64,000 nucleotides of DNA from Streptococcus oralis (lineage in GTDB: Bacteria; Bacillota; Bacilli; Lactobacillales; Streptococcaceae). The stretch spans positions 1,198,001 to 1,262,000 of the forward strand of contig NZ_CP066059.1 in NCBI RefSeq assembly GCF_016127915.1, in the 5' to 3' direction. Positions 56,907-64,000 of this stretch are shown one piece after another (the first letter of the stretch is position 1; each line of letters begins with the position of its first letter). Made by a program: the position numbers and the translations under genes. Below the pieces are notes generated by a model. It saw only the letters and a program-made list of their open reading frames with translations, was not told where the DNA came from and ran no database searches.

Positions 56907-57500
56907 ATGTACGAATATCTAAAAGGAATCATTACCAAAATCACTGCTAAATACATCGTCCTAGAGGCAAATGGTATCGGTTATATCTTACATGTAGCCA
57001 ATCCCTATGCTTACTCAGGTCAGGTCAATCAAGAGACCCAGATTTATGTGCACCAAGTTGTCCGTGAGGACGCGCATCTGCTCTATGGCTTTCGCTCAGA
57101 AGATGAGAAAAAACTCTTCCTCAGTCTGATTTCGGTCTCAGGTATTGGACCTGTATCAGCTCTTGCTATTATCGCAGCCGATGACAATGCTGGCTTGGTT
57201 CAAGCAATCGAGACTAAGAACATTACCTACTTGACTAAGTTCCCTAAAATTGGCAAGAAAACAGCCCAACAGATGGTGCTAGACTTGGAAGGTAAGGTAG
57301 TTGTGGCTAGCGATGACCTTCCTGCCAAGGTGGCAGTGCAAACCAGCGCTGAAAACCAAGAACTGGAAGAAGCTATGGAAGCCATGTTGGCACTGGGCTA
57401 CAAGGCAACCGAGCTTAAGAAAATCAAGAAATTCTTTGAAGGAACGACAGATACAGCTGAGAACTATATCAAGTCGGCCCTTAAGATGTTGGTAAAATAG
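56907..57500 (+). CDS. ruvA: Holliday junction helicase subunit RuvA
   Basis: This 197-residue protein starts [20 protein letters not shown] and has the helix-hairpin-helix pair ([15 protein letters not shown] and [20 protein letters not shown]) that binds four-way DNA junctions, plus domain III at the end (about 150-197). ruvB is not adjacent. tag follows after 9 bases. Confidence 0.95.
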   Translation: MYEYLKGIITKITAKYIVLEANGIGYILHVANPYAYSGQVNQETQIYVHQVVREDAHLLYGFRSEDEKKLFLSLISVSGIGPVSALAIIAADDNAGLVQAIETKNITYLTKFPKIGKKTAQQMVLDLEGKVVVASDDLPAKVAVQTSAENQELEEAMEAMLALGYKATELKKIKKFFEGTTDTAENYIKSALKMLVK

Positions 57501-57509
57501 GAGAAGAGT

Positions 57510-58076
57510 ATGCCAAAACGCTGTGGTTGGGTTAAAATGAACAACCCTTTATATGTAGCCTATCATGATGAGGAGTGGGGCTACCCCCTCCATGATGACC
57601 AAGCATTGTTTGAGTTATTGTGCATGGAAACCTATCAGGCTGGTCTATCTTGGGAAACGGTACTAAACAAACGCCAAGCTTTCCGAGAAGCATTTCATGG
57701 ATATCAAATTCAGGCGGTCGCGGAGATGGCAGATGGGGAGTTGGAAGCCTTGTTAGAGAATCCAGCCATCATCCGAAATCGTGCCAAGCTCTTTGCGACG
57801 CGTGCCAACGCCCAAGCATTTTTACAAGTCCAGAAAACCTTTGGCTCTTTTGACGCTTATCTCTGGTCCTTTGTTGAGGGAAAAACGATCGTGAATAATG
57901 TTCCTGACTATCACCTAGCACCTGCTAAAACAGCCTTGTCTGAAAAGTTATCTCAAGATCTCAAAAAACGAGGCTTCAAGTTCACAGGTCTAGTCGCAGT
58001 TTTAGCTTTTCTACAAGCGGCAGGTCTGATTGACGACCACGAGAATGATTGTGAGTGGAAAAGCGGAAATAAGTGA
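57510..58076 (+). CDS. tag: DNA-3-methyladenine glycosylase I
   Basis: This 188-residue base-excision enzyme starts KRCGWVKMNNPLYVAYHDEEWG, with the N-terminal zinc-site residues, a middle AGLSWETVLNKRQAF, and the helix-hairpin-helix near the end. It removes 3-methyladenine from DNA. It is co-transcribed with ruvA (9-base gap). Confidence 0.94.
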   Translation: MPKRCGWVKMNNPLYVAYHDEEWGYPLHDDQALFELLCMETYQAGLSWETVLNKRQAFREAFHGYQIQAVAEMADGELEALLENPAIIRNRAKLFATRANAQAFLQVQKTFGSFDAYLWSFVEGKTIVNNVPDYHLAPAKTALSEKLSQDLKKRGFKFTGLVAVLAFLQAAGLIDDHENDCEWKSGNK

Positions 58077-58105
58077 GTGCAGGCGTCTAATTATCTGAGA
58101 ATATA

Positions 58106-58139
58106 GAAAAAGCTGAGAAGAGTTTCTCAGCTTTTTGAT
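58106..58139. terminator. Terminator between tag and the SemiSWEET gene
   Basis: AAAAAGCTGAGAA and TTCTCAGCTTTTT form a 13-bp stem with a 4-base loop and can serve both strands. Confidence 0.88.
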
Positions 58140-58155
58140 TATATGCTAGTAACTT

Positions 58156-58419
58156 TTATAGTGCAGTAAGAAATGTCAGTCCACCTAAGACAACGCCAGC
58201 TGAGTTTGGAATAATTAGTATCCAATCCTTCTTAGGTTCTTTTGTCCACCCGTAAATAACCCAAATTAAACAAGATACTGCTGCGGATAAAGGCTGGAAT
58301 GGTTGAGCTTTGTTGCCTTGTAAATTGGCAAAAATTTGTGGGATGTAGGCGATAAATACAATAATCCCGATAAAGGCCCCGATTGAACCGACAATTTGAT
58401 TTATTTTTTGTTTAGTCAT
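58156..58419 (-). CDS. SemiSWEET/PQ-loop sugar transporter
   Basis: This 87-residue protein with three membrane helices has the PQ-loop FIAYIPQIFANLQGN (about residues 22-36) and ILIIPNSAGVVLGG in the third helix. Bacterial SemiSWEETs work as dimers and carry sugars across the membrane. AAGGAGG decides the ATG at 58419 over a longer frame to 58509. Confidence 0.87.
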   Translation of the reverse strand: MTKQKINQIVGSIGAFIGIIVFIAYIPQIFANLQGNKAQPFQPLSAAVSCLIWVIYGWTKEPKKDWILIIPNSAGVVLGGLTFLTAL

Positions 58420-58524
58420 ATATACCTCCTTCAAAAGGATATCATAGAAATAAGCAAAATGCAATAAATTCAGACACAAATTGTAACGAAAATCAATACC
58501 AAAGCACAAAAATGGAGAAATTGT

Positions 58525-59559
58525 TTATTTTTTGTTATCGTCAAAGCGAATGACTTGTTCCTTTGCATCTACATAAGCATGGACGCCAAAGGGAACAATG
58601 GCTCTTGGCGTTGCGTGGCCAACATTCAGATTATAGACAATCGGGATATTGCTGTCAATGATGTCCATTAGTGCCACCTTATAGTCGTCATAGAAGGTTT
58701 CATCCATTGGCTTTCCGACCAAGAGTCCACTGATGACCTCAAATACCCCAGTTTCTTTCAAAGTCTGCACCATCTTTTTGAAGTTTTCCGGCTCAGGCTT
58801 TTCTTTGCTTGTTTCTAACAAGAGAATCTTTCCTTCCCAGTCGGATAAGTCAGGGAAGAGTTTGTACTTTTGGCAGAGGTCCGTGCTGTCTGCGTATCGA
58901 GAATTGTCAAAGATATCATAGAGAGATTCAAGGCAACCACCAAGAATTTCTCCCTCAAACTGAGCATTTCCTTGTAACAAGTCAAAACCTGTATTTACAT
59001 GACTGATACGAGCTGTTCCCAGGGCCTTGGGACTAAAGTCAGTCCGTTCCTCATACCAAACGTCGCTAGGGCGGATTTCTGAGATTCTCCCAGTCTCGAT
59101 TAATTCTTTAAAGTAGTGGAGACTATAGGGCAACATCTCCTTGTTCAATTCACAAATATCTGCTAAAAAGGATTGCCCATAAAAAGTTTTAACACCTAGT
59201 TTATGCAACATGAGATGGTTCATGGTTGTATCTGAGAAGCCAAGAAAAATCTTTGGCTTGATAACCTTTTGAAGCTGGTCGTTTTCAAAAAGATAAGGTA
59301 GCAAACGATAGGTATCGTCCCCACCGATGGCACATAGGATCATATCGATGCTATCATCAGAAAAGGCCTGCATCAAATCCTCTGCACGTGCCTCAGGATG
59401 ATCCTTGATAAAGCCCAAGCCCTTTAGCGAATGGGGCAAAAAGACAGGATTGAGTCCCAAATCCTTGAGACGTTGGACACCCAAATCGACTTCGTGTTTG
59501 ACAAAATCCTCTCCGATAATGCCACTAGACAAACTAACAATACCAATAGTAGAAACTAT
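58525..59559 (-). CDS. S66-family (MccF/LD-carboxypeptidase-like) protein with an apparent AUA start
   Basis: About 344 residues if read from the ATA at 59559, giving IVSTIGIVSLSSGIIG, which fits the family N-terminus. AGGAGG lies exactly 7 bases before that ATA; an ATG nearby (59566) is out of frame, and the next start is TTG at 59532. Family motifs: LCAIGGDDTYRLLPYL (nucleophile position, with Thr instead of Ser), LGGCLESLYDIF, and NVGHATPRAIVPFG (catalytic His). MccF-type enzymes cleave amide bonds in peptide-nucleotide antibiotics. A RUP-like repeat begins 27 bases upstream of the ATA. Confidence 0.8.
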   Translation of the reverse strand: MVSTIGIVSLSSGIIGEDFVKHEVDLGVQRLKDLGLNPVFLPHSLKGLGFIKDHPEARAEDLMQAFSDDSIDMILCAIGGDDTYRLLPYLFENDQLQKVIKPKIFLGFSDTTMNHLMLHKLGVKTFYGQSFLADICELNKEMLPYSLHYFKELIETGRISEIRPSDVWYEERTDFSPKALGTARISHVNTGFDLLQGNAQFEGEILGGCLESLYDIFDNSRYADSTDLCQKYKLFPDLSDWEGKILLLETSKEKPEPENFKKMVQTLKETGVFEVISGLLVGKPMDETFYDDYKVALMDIIDSNIPIVYNLNVGHATPRAIVPFGVHAYVDAKEQVIRFDDNKK

Positions 59560-59585
59560 ATCTCATCCTCCTAGAAATAGATTGA

Positions 59586-59688
59586 TACTCTTCGAAAATC
59601 AAATTCAAACCACGTCAGCTTTGCCTTGCCGTACTCAAGTACAGCCTGCGGCTAGCTTCCTAGTTTGCTCTTTGATTTTCATTGAGTA
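59586..59688 (-). repeat. RUP-like repeat, copy 3 (103 bp)
   Basis: This copy runs from TACTCTTCGAAAATCAAATT to GATTTTCATTGAGTA, same length and orientation as copy 2 and very close in sequence. It lies immediately upstream of the S66-family gene, where its promoter should be. Confidence 0.82.
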
Positions 59689-59764
59689 TGAGCCTATTCT
59701 ATCACAAAAGATGAGAGAAAACTACAAGAATGAGACTCAGAAGTGCTATTGAATCTCAAGAAAG

Positions 59765-59801
59765 CAAGTGAAAAAGCAACCGCCTATGCAGTTGCTTTTC
59801 G
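59765..59801 (-). terminator. Terminator of the TfoX-like gene
   Basis: AAAAGCAAC and GTTGCTTTT form a perfect 9-bp stem. Leftward a T run follows. Confidence 0.75.
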
Positions 59802-59833
59802 TTTTTCTAATCTCTAATCTCGCTAGATATGAG

Positions 59834-60181
59834 TTACTTGGTCAATTCTTGATTATAGGAGAGGGCTAAATCAATCCAGTAAGGAAGTTCTTTTTGACCT
59901 TCTATATCTAGGTCTATATAGCCATGATAAGGTCTCCCTCTCATCAATGTAGTATGAGCTCCTGTTCGGGGTAGAACTTGCTTTTCTATTTCTTTGCCAA
60001 TTCTCACCATAACCAGCTCGTCTTTTCTGGGACTGACTGTAAGGACCATTTTCCCACGAATCATAAAGGCCAGGCCACCAAACAGTTTCTTTTCTTCTAA
60101 CTCTTCTTCGAAAATTTGGGGAGGAAGTTTGAGTGCTAGAATTTTTCGAATCTGCTGAGCTAAGGATTGACTATATGCCAT
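59834..60181 (-). CDS. TfoX N-terminal-domain protein
   Basis: This 115-residue single-domain protein has KKLFGGLAFMIRGKMVLTVS, typical of the TfoX/Sxy N-terminal domain. In proteobacteria Sxy induces competence; streptococcal single-domain versions have no known role and should not be taken as competence regulators. It follows the DUF1129 gene after 15 bases. Confidence 0.82.
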   Translation of the reverse strand: MAYSQSLAQQIRKILALKLPPQIFEEELEEKKLFGGLAFMIRGKMVLTVSPRKDELVMVRIGKEIEKQVLPRTGAHTTLMRGRPYHGYIDLDIEGQKELPYWIDLALSYNQELTK

Positions 60182-60196
60182 AGCTTTTCACTTTTC

Positions 60197-60874
60197 TTAA
60201 TAACGGGATGGTTCCGCACTTGCGCTTCGGATGTTGAAACGTTTCTTGAGATAGAAGCGAAGGGCGAGAAGGACAGCTCCTAGGATAGCCAAAGGCAATG
60301 GAGCAAGGACTGGATTGAGGCTGGCTGGTAGGAAGCTTGTTGCAAAGAAGACAACCAACCAAAGGACCATGGAGGCCAGGATGACGAGGATTGATTTCCA
60401 GAATGGAGGACGCTGGCTACGGTCTGTGTCTGGTCCATAATACTGGTAGACAAAGTAGTACATCAAGTAGAAGGCAAGTCCTCCTACAAGTCCAACCAAC
60501 AAGAGGGTAATCAACCCATAGCCAATAGCTTGATCTGTAGAGAAGAAGGTAGTCAGGGCGCTAATCAATGCAAAGAGGCTGGTGATGAAAAGGGCTGAGT
60601 CCATAATCATGAGTTTTGGATCGTCATTTTCTTTTGGATGCTCTTTTTCATATTGCTCCTTGACGGTGAAGCTATGAGCCCAGTGGGTTGGAGCACCGTA
60701 GAGGGAACGAGCGGTCGTTCCTTTGGCTTGCTCTTCAAGGATTTTAGGAATAATTTCCTCAAAGATAGCCTTGATTTCAGCGTCTGTTTTACCATCTTTG
60801 ATGAACTGTTGGGTAGCGATGTGGATAAACTCTTGGTTTTTCTTAGTTAATTTTTGTAAATCAATCTGAGACAT
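60197..60874 (-). CDS. DUF1129 membrane protein
   Basis: This 225-residue protein has a helical soluble start (residues 1-80: LQKLTKKNQEFIHIATQQFI, IFEEIIPKILEEQ) and four membrane helices, ending in a basic tail. DUF1129 is widespread in lactic acid bacteria with no known function. AGAGGA before the ATG at 60874 decides the start. It lies 11 bases after corA. Confidence 0.83.
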   Translation of the reverse strand: MSQIDLQKLTKKNQEFIHIATQQFIKDGKTDAEIKAIFEEIIPKILEEQAKGTTARSLYGAPTHWAHSFTVKEQYEKEHPKENDDPKLMIMDSALFITSLFALISALTTFFSTDQAIGYGLITLLLVGLVGGLAFYLMYYFVYQYYGPDTDRSQRPPFWKSILVILASMVLWLVVFFATSFLPASLNPVLAPLPLAILGAVLLALRFYLKKRFNIRSASAEPSRY

Positions 60875-60885
60875 AGGGATTCCTC

Positions 60886-61830
60886 TTAGAACCATTTTTT
60901 ATGGATGAGATAGAGAGTGAGCGAAACACTCATAGCAAAGGCGATAAAGACGATTAACCAGAAGGCGTGTGGCTCACCGTTCAAAGGGATTTCATTATCC
61001 TTGAAGTTCATCCCGTAGGCTGAGAAGATCATGGTTGGGACAGACATGACAATGGTCACGAGAGCCAGAGTTTTCATGATGTTGTTCTGGTTATTGGAAA
61101 TAATAGAGGCAAAGGTCTCTGTCATAGAGTGAAGGACGTTTCCATAGATATCTGCCATCTCGATGGCCTGTTGGGTTTCAATCAGGGTGTCTTCGAGTAG
61201 GTCTTCGTCTTCTAGGTATTTCTTGATATTGCTAGTTGCGCTAGTCAATTTCTTGATCACGCGCTCATTTGTCTTAAGTGAGGCCTTGAAATAGACGATG
61301 GTCTTTTCCAATTCCATGAGCTCGATCAGCTCTTCGTTTCGAGTAGACTTGTGAAGTTGACTTTCGATTTGTTAACTCTTACGGTCAATCGAACGAAGGG
61401 CAGTCAGGTAAAGCTCGGCATTGCGATAAAGGAGTTGAAAGATAAAGCGTGACCGCATGAAAGTGTAGAAGTTACGCAGTTTGCGGTTGATGAAGACATC
61501 GAGAACAGGGAGGGATTCCAAGCAGGTAGTGATAATGGTTTCCTCGGTGATGATAATCCCCAGCGGAATCGTTACGTAGTAGGTGCGGTTGTTTCTCTCC
61601 TCTGTGATGGGAACGTCCACGATGATCAAAGTATACTCGTCTTCGATGGTAATACGAGACATTTCTTCCGCATCGAGCGGCGCTCGAAGGTCGGCAATGT
61701 CAATGTCAAAGGCATTAGCAATTTCCAACGATTCGTTTTGTGTAGGATTGACGAGGTTGATCCAAGTACCCGGTTCAAGCGTGTCGATCTCTTTAAATTC
61801 AGTTGTTGTTGAGAGAAAAACTTGTTTCAT
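60886..61830 (-). pseudogene. corA: corA-type magnesium transporter broken by an in-frame stop
   Basis: One frame from the ATG at 61830 to the stop at 60886 encodes a CorA-family protein of about 314 residues, interrupted once by TAA at 61374-61372. Around it the protein reads IDRKS-stop-QIESQLHKSTRNEELIELM with no shift of frame. The first part is the soluble domain (LVNPTQNE...). The second holds the long helix and two membrane segments with the GMN motif (SAYGMNF). A single GAA-to-TAA change would explain it. The protein would lack its channel unless the stop is read through, or it may be a sequencing error. Confidence 0.85.
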
Positions 61831-61927
61831 ATCCCCTATCCTTTCCTACTATTTCAGTAATTCATTTTTTGCACCGTACTATTATACTATAAAAACAGCT
61901 TTTTGGGTAATAGAATTTCATATTTTT

Positions 61928-61936
61928 TGGTATAAT
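61928..61936 (+). promoter_or_regulatory. Extended -10 promoter of uvrA
   Basis: TGGTATAAT is a perfect extended -10 box, 32 bases before the uvrA start. Confidence 0.7.
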
Positions 61937-61967
61937 GGAAAGCAATAATGGACTAGAAAGAACAAAG

Positions 61968-64000
61968 ATGCAAGATAAAATTGTGATTCATGGGGCACGT
62001 GCCCATAACTTAAAAAATATCGATGTGGAGATTCCGCGAGACAAGCTGGTTGTCGTGACTGGTTTGTCGGGTTCGGGGAAATCCAGTCTGGCCTTTGATA
62101 CCCTCTATGCTGAGGGACAACGTCGTTATGTGGAGAGTTTGTCAGCCTATGCTCGCCAGTTCTTGGGCAATATGGAAAAACCAGACGTGGATGCCATTGA
62201 CGGTCTTAGCCCAGCTATTTCTATCGACCAGAAAACGACTAGCAAAAATCCACGTTCGACCGTGGGAACAACGACTGAAATCAACGATTATCTGCGTCTC
62301 CTCTACGCACGTGTGGGGACGCCTTACTGTATCAACGGGCACGGGGCTATCAATGCTTCTTCTGTAGAGCAAATCGTGGATAAGGTCTTGGAATTGCCAG
62401 AACGTCAACGTCTGCAAATTTTAGCTCCTGTCATCCGTAAGAAAAAAGGGCAACATAAGAGTATCATTGAAAAGGTTCAGAAAGACGGCTATGTCCGCGT
62501 CCGAGTGGATGGGGAGGTCTATGATGTGACCGAAGTGCCAGAGTTGTCTAAGAGCAAACAACACAATATTGATGTCGTAGTCGACCGTATTGTTATCAAG
62601 GAGGGCATTCGTAGCCGTCTCTTTGACTCAATCGAGGCTGCCCTTCGTATTGCAGAAGGATACGTGATTATCGACACTATGGACGATTCGGAGTTGCTCT
62701 TCTCTGAGCATTATGCCTGTCCAGTTTGCGGCTTTACCGTACCAGAGTTAGAGCCTCGTCTCTTCTCCTTCAATGCTCCGTTTGGCTCTTGTAGTGAGTG
62801 TGACGGTTTGGGTATCAAGCTAGAAGTGGATACTGATTTGGTAGTGCCAGACGCCAGCAAAACTTTGCGTGATGGAGCCTTGGCACCTTGGAATCCTATC
62901 TCATCTAACTACTATCCAAACATGCTAGAGCAGGCCATGACAGCCTTTGGAGTCGATATGGATAAGCCTTTTGAAGACTTGTCAGAAGAAGATAAGAACT
63001 TGATTCTTTACGGCTCAGATGGCAAGGAATTCCATTTCCATTATGAAAATGAATTTGGTGGTGTGCGTGATATCGACATTCCGTTTGAGGGGGTTGTCAA
63101 TAATATCAAGCGTCGTTACCATGAAACCAATAGTGATTACACGCGCACCCAAATGCGTCTCTACATGAATGAGTTGACTTGCGGGACTTGTCACGGCTAC
63201 CGTCTCAATGACCAGGCCTTGTCTGTCCGTGTGGGTGGTGAGCAAGGACCACATATCGGTGAAATCTCAGACCTGTCTATCGCAGACCACTTGGACTTGG
63301 TGAGCCAGCTGACCTTGTCTGAAAATGAAGCCATCATTGCTCGTCCCATTCTCAAGGAAATCAAGGATCGTTTGACCTTCCTTAATAACGTGGGTCTTAA
63401 CTATTTGACTCTGTCACGTTCGGCAGGAACCCTTTCGGGTGGGGAGAGTCAGCGTATTCGCTTGGCAACCCAGATTGGGTCCAACCTCTCAGGTGTCCTC
63501 TATATATTGGATGAGCCGTCAATCGGTCTCCACCAGAGGGATAATGACCGCCTGATTGCCAGTCTGAAAAAGATGCGCGACTTGGGCAATACTCTCATTG
63601 TGGTAGAACATGACGAAGATACCATGCGCGAGGCGGATTATCTGATTGACGTTGGTCCGGGTGCCGGTGTTTTTGGTGGAGAGATTGTTGCTGCAGGAAC
63701 ACCCAAGCAGGTGGCTCGCAACAGCAAGTCTATCACAGGCCAGTACTTATCAGGGAAACGTGCCATTCCAGTGCCAGCAGAGCGTCGTTCCGGAAATGGT
63801 CGTTTTATCGAGGTGACAGGAGCGCGTGAGAACAACTTGCAAAATGTTACTGTCCGCTTCCCACTAGGAAAATTCATCGCCGTGACAGGTGTATCGGGTT
63901 CAGGGAAGTCGACCTTAATCAACAGCATTCTCAAAAAAGCCATTGCTCAGAAGCTCAACCGTAATTCAGACAAGCCTGGTAAATTCAAGACCATCACAGG
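61968..64000 (+). CDS. uvrA: Excinuclease ABC subunit A (partial, runs off the window)
   Basis: The first 677 or so residues of UvrA, the damage-recognition ATPase of nucleotide excision repair. The start [20 protein letters not shown] is typical. Walker A is [10 protein letters not shown] (about residue 31); a zinc module with CPVCG and CSECDGLG lies near 250-280; [12 protein letters not shown] and LDEPSIGLH follow near 490-520; the second Walker [11 protein letters not shown] is close to the right edge. The C-terminal third is outside the window. No frameshift is apparent in what is visible. Confidence 0.95.
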   Translation, partial: MQDKIVIHGARAHNLKNIDVEIPRDKLVVVTGLSGSGKSSLAFDTLYAEGQRRYVESLSAYARQFLGNMEKPDVDAIDGLSPAISIDQKTTSKNPRSTVGTTTEINDYLRLLYARVGTPYCINGHGAINASSVEQIVDKVLELPERQRLQILAPVIRKKKGQHKSIIEKVQKDGYVRVRVDGEVYDVTEVPELSKSKQHNIDVVVDRIVIKEGIRSRLFDSIEAALRIAEGYVIIDTMDDSELLFSEHYACPVCGFTVPELEPRLFSFNAPFGSCSECDGLGIKLEVDTDLVVPDASKTLRDGALAPWNPISSNYYPNMLEQAMTAFGVDMDKPFEDLSEEDKNLILYGSDGKEFHFHYENEFGGVRDIDIPFEGVVNNIKRRYHETNSDYTRTQMRLYMNELTCGTCHGYRLNDQALSVRVGGEQGPHIGEISDLSIADHLDLVSQLTLSENEAIIARPILKEIKDRLTFLNNVGLNYLTLSRSAGTLSGGESQRIRLATQIGSNLSGVLYILDEPSIGLHQRDNDRLIASLKKMRDLGNTLIVVEHDEDTMREADYLIDVGPGAGVFGGEIVAAGTPKQVARNSKSITGQYLSGKRAIPVPAERRSGNGRFIEVTGARENNLQNVTVRFPLGKFIAVTGVSGSGKSTLINSILKKAIAQKLNRNSDKPGKFKTIT

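Noticed and set aside
59834-60181. TfoX-like protein as a competence regulator
   Set aside because: It has only the N-terminal domain; streptococcal competence is driven by ComX and ComRS/ComCDE, so the proteobacterial role cannot be carried over.

Overview
The window is a chromosomal segment of a mitis-group Streptococcus. It is AT-rich and Gram-positive, most promoters that can be seen are of the extended -10 type (TGnTATAAT), and the gene order largely follows what I know of S. pneumoniae and S. mitis: trhO, a PadR operon, sdaAB/sdaAA, mnmA, mnmG, rnjA, tsaB/rimI/tsaD, an Rgg-VP1 locus, a methionine ABC operon, TCS07, hexA, hexB, ruvA, tag, uvrA. argGH is present, no pspA-like gene lies next to mnmA, and argS-argR-mutS sits between the nrdI and mutL regions. 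This looks more like an oral mitis-group species than a typical pneumococcus, but the species is an inference.

Layout. 1-5.3 kb: trhO, a DUF4299 protein, and a leftward block with a membrane protein and the PadR/DUF1700/DUF4097 operon. 5.2-7.5 kb: an AT-rich island with a single-gene retron (reverse transcriptase fused to a TOPRIM domain) and a candidate msr-msd RNA upstream. 7.6-14.1 kb: an MFS exporter, a glycosyltransferase, a CapD-type dehydratase, a HAD phosphatase and the two-subunit L-serine dehydratase. 14.3-24.7 kb: a LysM secreted protein, an amino-acid-binding lipoprotein with argG-argH, mnmA, a Nudix hydrolase, mnmG, and leftward rnjA-rpoY.

24.7-28.7 kb is a decayed accessory region: a PrgI-like gene and the N-terminal stub of a VirB4/TraE conjugation ATPase, a Fic-like C-terminal fragment, duplicated gene 3' ends, and inverted repeats that could be an old transfer origin. 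29-33.3 kb holds the t6A genes tsaB-rimI-tsaD and then a quorum-sensing locus: an Rgg regulator, a 21-residue SHP pheromone gene on the opposite strand, a double-glycine peptide (VP1-like) and a CPBP protease. The divergent shp and vp1 promoters carry the same operator word at exactly the same distance from their -10 boxes.

33.5-49.7 kb: a lipoprotein that appears to be translated from a leaderless mRNA, azlCD, amino-acid and methionine uptake (metQ, an M20 peptidase, metN, metP behind a perfect Met-box palindrome), an MptD-type membrane protein, YesL with the TCS07 kinase and regulator, nrdI, an Nramp-like transporter lacking the usual metal ligands, and argS. 49.9-64 kb: argR, mutS, a LytTR/DUF3021 pair, mutL, an XRE regulator, ruvA, tag, a SemiSWEET, an S66-family protein with an apparent AUA start and a Thr in place of the nucleophilic Ser, a TfoX-N protein, a DUF1129 protein, corA broken by one in-frame stop, and the start of uvrA. 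Three RUP-like repeats of exactly 103 bp sit in intergenic positions. No rRNA, tRNA or CRISPR array was seen.
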